Part shown: positions 26,043-35,198 of the stretch, piece after piece
Numbering within the stretch: the stretch's first letter is position 1
Layout: each line of letters opens with the position of its first letter
Assembly: GCF_900111235.1 (NCBI RefSeq)
Contig: NZ_FOJI01000005.1
Span: forward strand, 62,001 to 126,000
DNA length: 64,000 nt
Direction of reading: 5' to 3'
Source: [Clostridium] fimetarium
GTDB taxonomy: Bacteria; Bacillota; Clostridia; Lachnospirales; Lachnospiraceae
Made by a program: the position numbers and the translations under genes
Notes under the pieces: generated by a model
Database searches by the model: none
Told to the model about the DNA's origin: nothing
Seen by the model: only the letters and a program-made list of their open reading frames with translations

Positions 26043-26732
26043 ATGAAGAAACTTGGACTAATCGGTGGAATGGGACCAGAATCTACAATCGTATATTACC
26101 ACGATATTCTCTACGGAGTGAAAAATAAACTAGGAATGGATGTATTTCCACCGATGTCCATAGATAGCATTAACCTATATGAAATGTTAGAATACTGTGA
26201 TAACGATAATTCAAGACTGATTGGTCTTTTGGAACAATCAATAGAGAATCTGGCAGCAGGCGGTGCGCAATTTGCAGCGCTTACCTCCAACACCTCACAT
26301 CTAGTCTACGATGCATTAGCAGCATCTTCACCAATTCCTCTAGTTAGCATTATAGATACCACCTGTGCAGAAGTGGAACGTTTAGGCTACAAAAAAGTTG
26401 GCCTTCTTGGAACAATTTTTACCACAGAGGGGAATTTCTTTAGAGAACCATTCGCGAGCCGTGGCATTAACCTAGTAACTCCTGACGCACCAACTCGTCG
26501 ATTCGTAAGTGATCGAATTACATCAGAGCTTGAGATTGGACTGGTGAAGGAATCCACACTGAACGCTTTTAACAAAATAATCAGCGATATGCACAAGGAA
26601 AACGGAATAGAGGCGGTGATCCTTGGATGTACCGAATTGCCTCTTTTATTTAAAAATGCACAAACGCCAGTTGTGTGCCTTGATACTATGCAGCTTCACA
26701 TTGCGGCGTTAGTGGATATGATTATAGAGTAA
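26043..26732 (+). CDS. Aspartate/glutamate racemase family protein
   Basis: This 229-residue protein begins KKLGLIGGMGPESTIVYYHDI. It has the two family cysteine regions with substitutions of interest. The first reads FAALTSNTSHLVYDAL, where a Thr-Ser-Asn-Thr replaces the usual x-C-N-T, so the first catalytic Cys is Ser. The second, AVILGCTELPLLF, keeps the Cys. With only one of two catalytic cysteines it may have a specialised or altered reaction. It lies 15 bases before a PhzF-family gene and the two are probably co-transcribed, suggesting amino-acid stereochemistry or peptide modification. Confidence 0.8.
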   Translation: MKKLGLIGGMGPESTIVYYHDILYGVKNKLGMDVFPPMSIDSINLYEMLEYCDNDNSRLIGLLEQSIENLAAGGAQFAALTSNTSHLVYDALAASSPIPLVSIIDTTCAEVERLGYKKVGLLGTIFTTEGNFFREPFASRGINLVTPDAPTRRFVSDRITSELEIGLVKESTLNAFNKIISDMHKENGIEAVILGCTELPLLFKNAQTPVVCLDTMQLHIAALVDMIIE

Positions 26733-26747
26733 GAAGGAGAGAAAATT

Positions 26748-27536
26748 ATGAAATACTATGTAGTAGATGCTTTTACCGATTCTGTATTTGGCGGCAATCC
26801 CGCCGGAGTATGTATTCTTGATCATAAAATAGCTGATGAAATCATGCTTAAAATAGCCGCCGAAAATAATCTGTCAGAAACTGCTTTTTTACTTAAGGAA
26901 AATGGACGTTACAATCTTCGTTGGTTCACACCAGAGGTAGAGTTTGACTTGTGTGGACACGCAACGCTTGGGACTAGTTACGTTGTGTTCCACTATCTTG
27001 AGCCTGAATTAATTCAGGTGGAGTACGAAACTATGAGCGGACTCCTTCGGGTAACAAGAGAGGGGGATCTTATGACCATGGATTTTCCAAGCCGGCCCCC
27101 AGTAAAAATGGATTTATCGTCCTTGATGCAGCTAGGATTTGACCGCACCATTTATGAAGTATACAAGTCAAGGGATCTCTTCCTAGTATTTGAAAGTGAG
27201 GCAGATGTTCGTGATCTAACCCCGGACATAAATGCACTTAGACAAATAGATCAAAGTCCCGAATTTGGCATTATCATAACTGCAAAGGGTGATACGTGCG
27301 ACTTCGTATCTCGTTATTTTTCTCCAAATTCCGTTATCGGTGAAGACCCAGTAACGGGCTCTGCTCATTGCTCCTTAATCCCATTTTGGAGTGAACACCT
27401 TGGAAAAAAGCAGATGCAAGCAAAGCAGTTATCAAAGCGAGGCGGAGAGCTGCTTTGTGAAGACTGCGGTGAGAGGGTAAAGATTAGCGGTACGGCAGTG
27501 TGTTATATGGTTGGCGAAATTATGATAGACAGATAG
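26748..27536 (+). CDS. PhzF-family isomerase/epimerase
   Basis: This 262-residue protein starts YYVVDAFTDSVFGGNPAGVCIL. It has the active-site NNLSETAFLL, with the catalytic Glu; LRWFTPEVEFDLCGHATLGTSYVVF; and SRYFSPNSVIGEDPVTGSAHCSLIPFW. These three blocks define PhzF/YddE proteins of the diaminopimelate-epimerase fold. Substrate is unknown; phenazine genes are absent, so a phenazine role is unlikely. It follows the racemase gene behind AAGGAGAG. Confidence 0.88.
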   Translation: MKYYVVDAFTDSVFGGNPAGVCILDHKIADEIMLKIAAENNLSETAFLLKENGRYNLRWFTPEVEFDLCGHATLGTSYVVFHYLEPELIQVEYETMSGLLRVTREGDLMTMDFPSRPPVKMDLSSLMQLGFDRTIYEVYKSRDLFLVFESEADVRDLTPDINALRQIDQSPEFGIIITAKGDTCDFVSRYFSPNSVIGEDPVTGSAHCSLIPFWSEHLGKKQMQAKQLSKRGGELLCEDCGERVKISGTAVCYMVGEIMIDR

Positions 27537-27579
27537 GATCTTTTATATAAAAAAAATTAATTTAAAGGAGAGATACATT

Positions 27580-28353
27580 ATGGAAAACAGCGATATTCAA
27601 GACTATGATAAAATGAACTGGTTATATAATGCACTATACGGTGACATTTCCACTGAACAATTACAGCATTTAGATCGTATAGAAATGCATAAGGAGTTGT
27701 TGCAATCCTTTGGAAACAAAGAAATATCAATTTTAGATTCTGCTTGTGGAAATGGAGTTCAAGCGACGGCATTAGCTTTGAATGGATATCACGTTACGGC
27801 AACGGATATCAGTGGCGAAATGATAAAACTAGCACGAGAATTTTCTGAAAAACATAATGTTGAACTTAAAACATCAGTTAATTCTTGGTTAGAACTTCCT
27901 GATTTATTTCAGTCTCAATTTGATATTGTATTTAATATAGGAAATTCAATTGTACACTCTCTTCATTCAACAACAAGGGAATGCGACATATCCGCATTGA
28001 TTCAAGTATTAAAAAAAGAAGGAACGCTTGTAATTGAAACGCGTAATTGGGAAAAAGTAATTGCTGAAAATAAAAAGTTCACTGTTTATGATAAAGTATC
28101 TTATCTTAATAAAAGTTATATACCTATGTATCATTGGATATTAAATGGCCTAGAAAATGAGGCGAAAGTCGAGATCTTATTGCAAGAAATTTGGGAGAAT
28201 AATCATGTAGAACTGTATGAAAGTACATTGAATTTCACCCCATTTTCACATAAAATGCTGCTAGATACAATGAAGAAATTAGGCTTGACGATTACAAAGG
28301 ACACACATGATAAAGGATGCGATTGGTATATGATATACGGAAAAAAGATTTAA
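27580..28353 (+). CDS. Class I SAM-dependent methyltransferase
   Basis: This 257-residue protein has motif I ISILDSACGNGVQATALALNGYHVTATDIS (about 48-77) and the motif II region FDIVFNIGNSIVHSLHST. It resembles small-molecule methyltransferases; the glycine/sarcosine N-methyltransferase type is one possibility but is not established. AAAGGAGAG sets the start. A second, unrelated-looking methyltransferase gene follows 44 bases later. Confidence 0.82.
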   Translation: MENSDIQDYDKMNWLYNALYGDISTEQLQHLDRIEMHKELLQSFGNKEISILDSACGNGVQATALALNGYHVTATDISGEMIKLAREFSEKHNVELKTSVNSWLELPDLFQSQFDIVFNIGNSIVHSLHSTTRECDISALIQVLKKEGTLVIETRNWEKVIAENKKFTVYDKVSYLNKSYIPMYHWILNGLENEAKVEILLQEIWENNHVELYESTLNFTPFSHKMLLDTMKKLGLTITKDTHDKGCDWYMIYGKKI

Positions 28354-28397
28354 GGTTCTAAATATCTTAAATGAAAAAAATTAGGAGGTCTGATTTT

Positions 28398-29156
28398 ATG
28401 AAAGCGTTGGATTCTAATTGGTACAAATCAATATGGGGTTTGGACATAAAAGAACAGTCATGGGTGCAAGATACAGAAAATCAGGTCGATTTTATAGTGA
28501 AAACGCTGGAACTGACAGGAAATGAACGCATTCTTGACCTTGCGTGTGGATTTGGAAGGCATGCACTTTCTCTTGCAAGGCGTGGATTTCAGATTACAGG
28601 TGTTGATATAACAAAGGAATTTATCCAAGATGCTATACAAAATGCAGAGTCAGAAGGCCTAAAGGCACAGTTTATTAATTCGGATATAAGAGATCTTCAT
28701 TTTGCAAACGAGTATGACGTCGTATTAAATCTAGCAGATGGTGCTATTGGGTACTTAGAATCAGATGAGGAAAACTTGAAAATATTTGATGTTATTTCAA
28801 ATGCATTAAAGCCAGGTGGAAAGCATTTTATGGATATTTGCAATGCGCAACACGCAGAGCAATATTTCCCAGTACAGTACTGGGATGCAGGTGAAAGTAC
28901 TTTATCTGTATCACGATTTGAGTGGGATGATAAGAAAAGAATCATGTTGTATGGTGATGCTACGATTGTGTATGGTGAAGCAGCTAAGAAACCTGATATT
29001 GCTTATGGAGCACCACAAAGGCTTTATTCTATAGATGAAATAAATGAAATATGGAAACAAAGAGGAATGCAGGTAATGCAGACATTTTCAGATTATTATG
29101 GTAAGGAAGCATCCTATAAAAACTTGCAGCTTATGGTATCTTCCAGAAAATTATAG
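28398..29156 (+). CDS. Class I SAM-dependent methyltransferase
   Basis: This 252-residue protein carries motif I RILDLACGFGRHALSLARRGFQITGVDITKEF and YDVVLNLADGAIGYLESDEEN. ATG 28398 with AGGAGG upstream is preferred to ATG 28371. It is of the common Methyltransf_25 type; substrate unknown. It ends in a terminator hairpin at 29190. Confidence 0.82.
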   Translation: MKALDSNWYKSIWGLDIKEQSWVQDTENQVDFIVKTLELTGNERILDLACGFGRHALSLARRGFQITGVDITKEFIQDAIQNAESEGLKAQFINSDIRDLHFANEYDVVLNLADGAIGYLESDEENLKIFDVISNALKPGGKHFMDICNAQHAEQYFPVQYWDAGESTLSVSRFEWDDKKRIMLYGDATIVYGEAAKKPDIAYGAPQRLYSIDEINEIWKQRGMQVMQTFSDYYGKEASYKNLQLMVSSRKL

Positions 29157-29189
29157 ATACTAAGTAGAAGATATTAGTCTTAAGAGATA

Positions 29190-29216
29190 AGGGTTCCTAA
29201 ATAGGAACCTTTTTTA
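29190..29216 (+). terminator. Terminator after the methyltransferase pair
   Basis: GGTTCCTA (29192-29199) pairs with TAGGAACC (29202-29209), then TTTTTT. The remaining gap to 29459 is AT-rich; no promoter or gene could be assigned beyond the GAAGGAGG ribosome binding site of the next gene. Confidence 0.88.
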
Positions 29217-29459
29217 AAATGCTTGCAGTATTTTGAGTTCCTATTTTTACAATCATGCATAAATGTGGATTTGAACATAGATAATGGCGCAAAGAAGTGT
29301 AATTATGCATTTTTTGATGTGTAAATATGCAGGACTTTAGACGAATATTGAATTACATCTTTTTTACTTGAAAACCCCATAGTTTTCACTTGTAATTGAG
29401 ACACCTCTGATATATTAAATATATAAACCAATCATATTTTTTCTAGAAGGAGGCTACAT

Positions 29460-30071
29460 ATGTATTTTTTTACTCATCTTTATATTGCGAGGGAGTTACA
29501 TCGCCAATTGTCAAAAAATATACTTTTGGATTTTAATGCTTTTTCTTACGGTAACATTAAACCGGATCTTCCATCAAAAAACAGGCGACACCACACTCAA
29601 AAGAATTATCTTGAATATGTTGTTAATCAGGCATCTATCTTAAAAAAGGAAGAATTCACGGTGCAAGAATTTTCAATGAGATTAGGAGAAATCTGTCATT
29701 ATTTTAGTGACTTTTTTTGCTATTATCACTTGAATGAGCACTTGCATAAGAAGAATTTTAATCATTTCTTTTACGAAATTTCAATGCATATTAGTTTGAT
29801 ATCTTATAAATTTGAAAAGAATCATAATATAGTTTATCCCGATTTTTCTACATCTTTTTTTGAAAATCCTACTATATCATTTTTTACTACAATGTTTGAA
29901 CTTTACAGTGAAAAACCTAATAGTATGAAAAAAGATATGGATTTTGCCTTATCCACTTCACTAGCTATCTGTGAAAATATTTTAGAAGGGGTCCATTTTC
30001 CATCATCATATCCTTTTGAATTTCAATTTATTGGATATTCTACGAATATGCAGGAGGAACAACTATTATGA
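29460..30071 (+). CDS. Zinc-dependent phospholipase C-like protein
   Basis: This 203-residue protein resembles the Zn-dependent phospholipase C/S1-P1-like domain found in clostridia: MYFFTHLYIARELHRQL at the start, FSYGNIKPDLPSKNRRHH, then GEICHYFSDFFCYYHLNEHLHKKNF with several spaced His/Asp residues fit for metal binding. There is no signal peptide, so it is probably cytoplasmic, unlike secreted toxins of the family. It overlaps the glycosyltransferase gene by four bases (ATGA), which suggests a joint role with membrane glycolipids. Confidence 0.7.
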   Translation: MYFFTHLYIARELHRQLSKNILLDFNAFSYGNIKPDLPSKNRRHHTQKNYLEYVVNQASILKKEEFTVQEFSMRLGEICHYFSDFFCYYHLNEHLHKKNFNHFFYEISMHISLISYKFEKNHNIVYPDFSTSFFENPTISFFTTMFELYSEKPNSMKKDMDFALSTSLAICENILEGVHFPSSYPFEFQFIGYSTNMQEEQLL

Positions 30072-31210
30072 AAGTAGCAGTATTTACCGATACGTTTTTA
30101 CCTCAGATTAATGGCGTTACTAATACATTAAATAGGCTCTTACAATATTTTATGGATAGTGACATAGAGTATAGATTATTTGCACCTAATTATGACAGTG
30201 AAGTCAAAATTTCCAATGTGGAACGTTCTTTTAGTTTGAAATTTATTCTTTACCCTGAAAGTAGAATCGCTTTCCCAAACACATTCCGGATTTCCGCTAT
30301 ATTAGATCGCTTTCAACCTGATATTATACACGTTATGACGGAATTCAATATGGGTGTTGCTGGTTTGAATTATGGTAAAAAGCATGGAATTCCTGTTATT
30401 TCAAATTATACAACAAACTTTCCGGAGTATATGGATTACTATAAAGCAAACTTTTTAAAACAATCTGTCTGGAATTACATGAAGTGGTTTCACAATCAAA
30501 GTACTCGTACATTATGCCCATCTTATGTAGCGCAAAATCTATTAAAGGAAAATGGAATTCATAACACAGGGATTTTCAGTAGAGGAATTGATGTTCAAAA
30601 TTTTCATCCTTACCATAGAAATATTAAGCTTCGAAAAATGCTCGGTATTCACGAAAAGAAATCTTTTTTATACGTGGGTAGAATCTCCTCTGAAAAAGAT
30701 TTGGATGTACTATGTGAAAGCTATCATTTATTAAAACAAAAATATGGAGATTCGGTTGCAATGGTTTTAACAGGTGATGGACCGTATCTTGAAAAATGTA
30801 AACAAACATTTCCTCCGGACACAATTTTCACTGGGTTTAAGCAAGGAACCGAATTGTTTGAATTATATGCATCGTGTGATTTCTTTGTCTGTCCTTCATC
30901 TACAGAAACATTTGGTAATGTGATACTTGAAGCTATGGCATCAGGGCTTTCCGTAATTGGAGCGGATGCTGGAGGGGTTGGTGAAATTATTCAAGATCAA
31001 CATACAGGACTAAAATTTCAACCACATAATGCTGAGTCTCTATTTGATTGCATGGAAAAAGTATACCAATTACCGGAATTTGGAGATCGTATTAGCAAAC
31101 AAGCGCAGGAATTTTGTAATACTAGATCCTGGAAAAGTATTTTCGACAAATTGACAAATACATATAGAGAATTAATCGTTTCATATAAACAACAAATGCT
31201 TCATGTCTAG
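30068..31210 (+). CDS. Family 4 glycosyltransferase (MgtA/diacylglycerol-glycosyltransferase-like)
   Basis: This 380-residue GT-B enzyme starts KVAVFTDTFLPQINGVTNTL. It has the GISRGID-like FSRGIDVQNFHP, the second-domain start LYVGRISSEKDLD and the EX7E motif in PSSTETFGNVILEAMASG. The N-terminal signature is shared by glycolipid mannosyl/glucosyltransferases acting on diacylglycerol or phosphatidylinositol at the membrane. It is translationally coupled to the upstream phospholipase-like gene and followed by a UDP-glucose dehydrogenase gene, consistent with glycolipid or envelope sugar synthesis. Confidence 0.85.
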   Translation: MKVAVFTDTFLPQINGVTNTLNRLLQYFMDSDIEYRLFAPNYDSEVKISNVERSFSLKFILYPESRIAFPNTFRISAILDRFQPDIIHVMTEFNMGVAGLNYGKKHGIPVISNYTTNFPEYMDYYKANFLKQSVWNYMKWFHNQSTRTLCPSYVAQNLLKENGIHNTGIFSRGIDVQNFHPYHRNIKLRKMLGIHEKKSFLYVGRISSEKDLDVLCESYHLLKQKYGDSVAMVLTGDGPYLEKCKQTFPPDTIFTGFKQGTELFELYASCDFFVCPSSTETFGNVILEAMASGLSVIGADAGGVGEIIQDQHTGLKFQPHNAESLFDCMEKVYQLPEFGDRISKQAQEFCNTRSWKSIFDKLTNTYRELIVSYKQQMLHV

Positions 31211-31288
31211 ATCGTGAAAAAATTGTTCTGTTGAATTTCTGGTGAATTTTAATTTATACATAAGCAATTATGTTCAGGAGGAAGAAAT

Positions 31289-32536
31289 ATGGAATCGAAA
31301 AAGAGTTATAAGATTGCAGTTGCGGGCATAGGTTATGTGGGTTTATCAAATGCAATTTTATTGGCACAGGAAAATGAAGTATATGCTGTGGATATTATTT
31401 CGCAAAAAGTGAATTCGATTAATAATAAAAAGAATCTAATTGTTGATAATGAAATACAAGAGTATTTATCATCTGAAAATTTGAATCTAATTGCGACAAC
31501 TGATGCAGAGCTTGCCTATACAAATGCTGATTTTGTTATCATAGCGACTCAAACAAATTATGATCCAGAGTTGAACTATTTTGATACAAGTTCTGTAGAA
31601 AATGTAATCAAACTTGTTATGCATTACAATCCGAACGCTGTTATTGTGATTAAGTCTACAGTACCAGTTGGATACACAATGTCTATAAGAAATAAATTAG
31701 GATTTGATAATATAATATTTAGCCCTGAATTCTTAAGGGAAGGGAAAGCACTTTACGATAATCTTTATCCTTCGCGAATTATGGTTGGAGTTCCATTGGA
31801 TGATGAATTCCTGGTTGTTGCAGCTACCATATTTGCAACATTATTGGTTGGTGGTGCGATAAAACAGGATATTGATATCATTTATTCCAATCCCACAGAA
31901 GCAGAAGCAGTGAAATTGTTTGCTAATACATATCTTGCACTTCGAGTGTCATTTTTTAATGAGTTAGATACTTATGCAGAAGTTCGTGAATTAGATACTA
32001 AGAAGATTATAGAAGGAATTGGTTTGGATCCAAGAATTGGAATACATTATAATAATCCATCTTTTGGGTATGGTGGATATTGCTTACCCAAAGATACAAA
32101 GCAGCTCCTTGCGAACTATAATGATATTCCTAATAACATCATGGGTGCTATCGTTGATGCAAATAATACAAGGAAAGACTTTATAGCGGAGAGAGTGTTA
32201 AAAAAGGCTGGATATTTTGATGGAAATGCAGGTAGAGATGGAATACCTGGCAATAAATGTGTCATCGGCGTATATCGACTTGTAATGAAAGCGGACTCTG
32301 ACAACTTTAGACAAAGTTCTATCCAAGGTGTTATGAAGCGCATTAAGGCGAAAGGCGCAGATATCGTAATTTATGAGCCCACATTAAATGAAGATGTATA
32401 TTTTGGGAGTAAGTTGATTGACGATATTGAGACCTTTAAAGAGATGTCTGATGTTATAATTGCAAATAGATATAATACAGAATTGGATGAAGTGATTGAT
32501 AAGGTTTACACGCGGGATATTTATTTTAGAGATTAA
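31289..32536 (+). CDS. UDP-glucose/GDP-mannose 6-dehydrogenase family protein
   Basis: This 415-residue enzyme has an N-terminal Rossmann domain ([19 protein letters not shown]) and KSTVPVGYT. It has [26 protein letters not shown] and the catalytic cysteine Cys265 in [11 protein letters not shown]. It should oxidise UDP-glucose to UDP-glucuronate in two NAD-dependent steps for capsule or glycolipid sugars. The FSPEFLREG form and length suit the Ugd type found with capsule loci. It sits 78 bases after the glycosyltransferase gene behind AGGAGGA. Confidence 0.88.
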   Translation: MESKKSYKIAVAGIGYVGLSNAILLAQENEVYAVDIISQKVNSINNKKNLIVDNEIQEYLSSENLNLIATTDAELAYTNADFVIIATQTNYDPELNYFDTSSVENVIKLVMHYNPNAVIVIKSTVPVGYTMSIRNKLGFDNIIFSPEFLREGKALYDNLYPSRIMVGVPLDDEFLVVAATIFATLLVGGAIKQDIDIIYSNPTEAEAVKLFANTYLALRVSFFNELDTYAEVRELDTKKIIEGIGLDPRIGIHYNNPSFGYGGYCLPKDTKQLLANYNDIPNNIMGAIVDANNTRKDFIAERVLKKAGYFDGNAGRDGIPGNKCVIGVYRLVMKADSDNFRQSSIQGVMKRIKAKGADIVIYEPTLNEDVYFGSKLIDDIETFKEMSDVIIANRYNTELDEVIDKVYTRDIYFRD

Positions 32537-32583
32537 TATGCAAATGATTGTAAATGTTTCTAAAACACTACGTATGAAAACTC

Positions 32584-32612
32584 TTGACGGCTAATAGCTG
32601 TTAGCCTATAAT
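32584..32612 (+). promoter_or_regulatory. TetR promoter with operator filling the spacer
   Basis: TTGACG (32584-32589), 17-base spacer and perfect TATAAT (32607-32612). The spacer region 32589-32606 is an inverted repeat (GGCTAA / TTAGCC arms), and a related dyad TAATAGTTATTA follows at about 32617. Placement predicts autorepression by the TetR protein encoded at 32647. Confidence 0.75.
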
Positions 32613-32646
32613 AAGATAATAGTTATTAGCTAAAAGAGGTGAGACA

Positions 32647-33264
32647 ATGAAAAAAACTACGAAAGAACAGATTTTAGAGGTAAGTTTATTGTTGTTTTCA
32701 GAAAAAGGATACGATGCAGTCCGTGTTAAAGAAATTGCAGATGTGGTAGGAATCAAGGCTCCTTCTATATATAAGCATTTTAAAAGCAAACAGGATATAT
32801 TTAATGCTATTCTTGAAGAAAGTAACAGACGTTATGCGTTACAAACTGCATCTTTCAATATGGAGGGCTTAGATCCCAAAATGGATGTTGGTTTGTTTGA
32901 GACAATCACTGATGAACATATGCTGGAAATGGGAGAAGCACTTTTTAATCACTTTCTACATGATGAATTTACATCAAAGATACGTAAATTGTTTACGATT
33001 GAACAATTTAAAAATCAGGAACTGGCAAATTTATATGTAATGCAGTATATGGATTCACCTTTGCAATATCAAAGAATGATGTTTGAATTGTTAATAAAGA
33101 AAGGATTGATGAGAAAGGGTGACCCAGAAATTATGGCGATGCAGTTCTTTTCACCAATATTCTTACTATTAGTACAGTGCGATGCAAACGCAGATAAAGA
33201 AATGGAATCACTAGAGAAATTGAAACGTCATATTATTGAATTTAACAGAATATATAGAAGCTAA
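32647..33264 (+). CDS. TetR-family transcriptional regulator
   Basis: This 205-residue protein has the TetR helix-turn-helix in residues 8-52 (ILEVSLLLFSEKGYDAVRVKEIADVVGIKAPSIYKHFKSKQDIF) and a C-terminal ligand domain without recognisable specificity. AGAGGTGAG sets the start. Dyads in its promoter suggest autoregulation. The DUF998 gene about 130 bases downstream is a plausible target. Confidence 0.9.
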   Translation: MKKTTKEQILEVSLLLFSEKGYDAVRVKEIADVVGIKAPSIYKHFKSKQDIFNAILEESNRRYALQTASFNMEGLDPKMDVGLFETITDEHMLEMGEALFNHFLHDEFTSKIRKLFTIEQFKNQELANLYVMQYMDSPLQYQRMMFELLIKKGLMRKGDPEIMAMQFFSPIFLLLVQCDANADKEMESLEKLKRHIIEFNRIYRS

Positions 33265-33362
33265 AGATACAAGCATGAAAGATTTTTGCCTGGGCACAAA
33301 CTTGGGATGTGCATTGTCTCGCATAGCGAGCTATTAAAAGATACACTGGAATGAAGATAAGT
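33265..33362 (+). pseudogene. Decayed copy of the small MAQTWDV gene
   Basis: Starting right after the TetR stop, the DNA encodes RYKHERFLPG in one frame and, after loss of a single base, WAQTWDVHC in the next. These match YKYERFVPMAQTWDVSC of the small ORF at 8897-9064. DNA similarity continues into the 3' flank (CACTGGAATGAAGATAAG here against CACAGGAATGGAGAAAAG there). No start codon or intact frame remains. Confidence 0.5.
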
Positions 33363-33391
33363 ATGAAAGTTATGCAGGAATGAGGGCGATT

Positions 33392-34021
33392 ATGAAGCAG
33401 AAAAAGGAATTGATCAATTGGCTTGGATTATTAGGGATAGTAAGTTTACTGTCATATGTGGTTGCAGTAGTTTTTTCACCACTCGCGTATCCGAACTATA
33501 ATTGGATTTCACAGGCGGTAAGTGACTTGAGTGCAGCAAATTCACCGTCCAAAGCTTTGTGGAACCAGTTATCAAGTCTATATGCAGTGTGTGGTATGAT
33601 TTCGGTAATGATGGTATGTGTAGCAGTTCAGAAAAAAACAAATAAGCTTGTCCGCACAGGCATATATTTATTTACTGCCATGAACTGGGTATCTTGTGTG
33701 GGATATGGCATGTTTCCACTTTCGGATAGTGGATATGCGGGAACAATTCAGGATATCATGCATTTGTATGTAGTGACCGTTTTGGTAGTATTATTATCAA
33801 TAGTCTCACTTGTGATTATTATAATTGGAGGATTCAGGAAAAAATCATTTGTATCTTTGGCTGTATGGGCAACGATAGCCTTAGCATTTATGTTTATGGG
33901 AGCAATGGGGGTTAATATTGTTCCTGCGCAGTATTTTGGGATTCCAGAACGATTTAGCGTGTTTGCTGCAACTGGATTTAATGCTGTATTAGGTGTATAT
34001 TTATTTTTTGATAAATATTAA
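33392..34021 (+). CDS. DUF998 family membrane protein
   Basis: This 209-residue protein has six predicted spans and the DUF998 opening: SPLAYPNYNWISQAVSDLSAANSPSKALWN, with a later GMFPLSDSG loop. Function of the family is unknown. Start 33392 has GAGGG seven bases upstream; ATG 33380, four codons earlier, is possible. It follows the TetR gene and may be under its control. Confidence 0.8.
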   Translation: MKQKKELINWLGLLGIVSLLSYVVAVVFSPLAYPNYNWISQAVSDLSAANSPSKALWNQLSSLYAVCGMISVMMVCVAVQKKTNKLVRTGIYLFTAMNWVSCVGYGMFPLSDSGYAGTIQDIMHLYVVTVLVVLLSIVSLVIIIIGGFRKKSFVSLAVWATIALAFMFMGAMGVNIVPAQYFGIPERFSVFAATGFNAVLGVYLFFDKY

Positions 34022-34050
34022 ATTAAGTTCTAAAGGAGATGAATCAATAG

Positions 34051-34962
34051 ATGACATTACAACAGTTAAAATATGCGATAACAGTTGCAGAAAATGGTAC
34101 GATTAGTGATGCTGCAAAGAAATTGTTTATTTCCCAGCCAAGTCTTACAAATGCAATCAAGGAACTTGAAAATGAGATGCAAATCACCATATTCAATCGG
34201 ACGAATAAGGGCATTGTCGTATCAAATGTGGGAGATCAATTTCTTGCCTACGCCAGACAGGTTCTTGAACAAGCTAATCTTTTAGAGGAAAAGTTTTTAA
34301 ATGTGAAGAAACAAAGCCCGCGGTTTTCAGTGTCCACCCAACATTATTCCTTTGCTGTAAATGCATTTGTTGATGTGATTCGTGAATTTGGCGGAAATCA
34401 ATATGATTTTACACTTAGGGAAACTCAAACATTTGAAATTATTGAGGATGTAAGTAGACTAAAAAGTGAAATAGGAATTTTGTATACTTCTTCAAAAAAT
34501 CAAGAAGTAATCATGAAGCTCATTCGCCAAAACAATCTGGAATTTGAAGAACTCTTTAAGGCAAAACCGCATGTATTCATTAGTTCAAAGCATCCACTTG
34601 CAAAAAATGAGACAATTACTTTGGAGGAACTAGAGGAATATCCCTATCTTTCATTTGAGCAGGGAGATTATAATTCCTTCTATTTTTCCGAGGAAATTCT
34701 TAGTACGCTTGATCGCGATAAAAACATTAAGGTAAGGGACCGGGCAACATTGTTTAATCTTGCAATAGGCTTGAATGGATATACAGTTAGTACGGGAGTG
34801 ATTAGTAAGGAATTGAATGGTGAGAATATCATTGCCAAGCCACTTATGGTAGAAGAGTATATGAGAGTGGGAGTACTTGTGCAAAAAAACATACCACTAA
34901 GTAGATATGGGAAGGCATATATGGATGCATTAAAAAAGCATGTGATTGAATATATCCATTAG
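34051..34962 (+). CDS. LysR-family transcriptional regulator
   Basis: This 303-residue protein has an N-terminal winged helix (MTLQQLKYAITVAENGTISDAAKKLFISQPSLTNAIKELENEMQITIFNRTNKG) and a periplasmic-binding-like sensor domain. The inducer is unknown. The next gene encodes a MetE-like methyltransferase, so control of methionine-related sulfur metabolism is plausible. However, a strong hairpin lies between them and they are on the same strand, which is atypical for LysR partners. Confidence 0.9.
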   Translation: MTLQQLKYAITVAENGTISDAAKKLFISQPSLTNAIKELENEMQITIFNRTNKGIVVSNVGDQFLAYARQVLEQANLLEEKFLNVKKQSPRFSVSTQHYSFAVNAFVDVIREFGGNQYDFTLRETQTFEIIEDVSRLKSEIGILYTSSKNQEVIMKLIRQNNLEFEELFKAKPHVFISSKHPLAKNETITLEELEEYPYLSFEQGDYNSFYFSEEILSTLDRDKNIKVRDRATLFNLAIGLNGYTVSTGVISKELNGENIIAKPLMVEEYMRVGVLVQKNIPLSRYGKAYMDALKKHVIEYIH

Positions 34963-35008
34963 AAATACAATAATGTTCTATATTGTGATCCGATATAATA
35001 CAAAAAGT

Positions 35009-35055
35009 AAAATGTGCATTTGACATAGCTTAAAACTATGGCAAATGCACATTTT
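35009..35055. terminator. Long bidirectional hairpin terminator
   Basis: Arms at 35009-35027 and 35035-35055 form a near-continuous 19-bp stem with A- and T-rich ends and a short loop. It ends the LysR transcript. Confidence 0.85.
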
Positions 35056-35198
35056 ATTGTATTTTCCAATATGTAAAAAGTATATTATGATTATAAACAC
35101 ATAGATGTTCAAATGAGTATGAAGTGTAAAAGTAATTGGTAATTAAATACAAAGTGGAATCTATTTTAATACAAATAAAGATATGAGGAGATAAGAAA

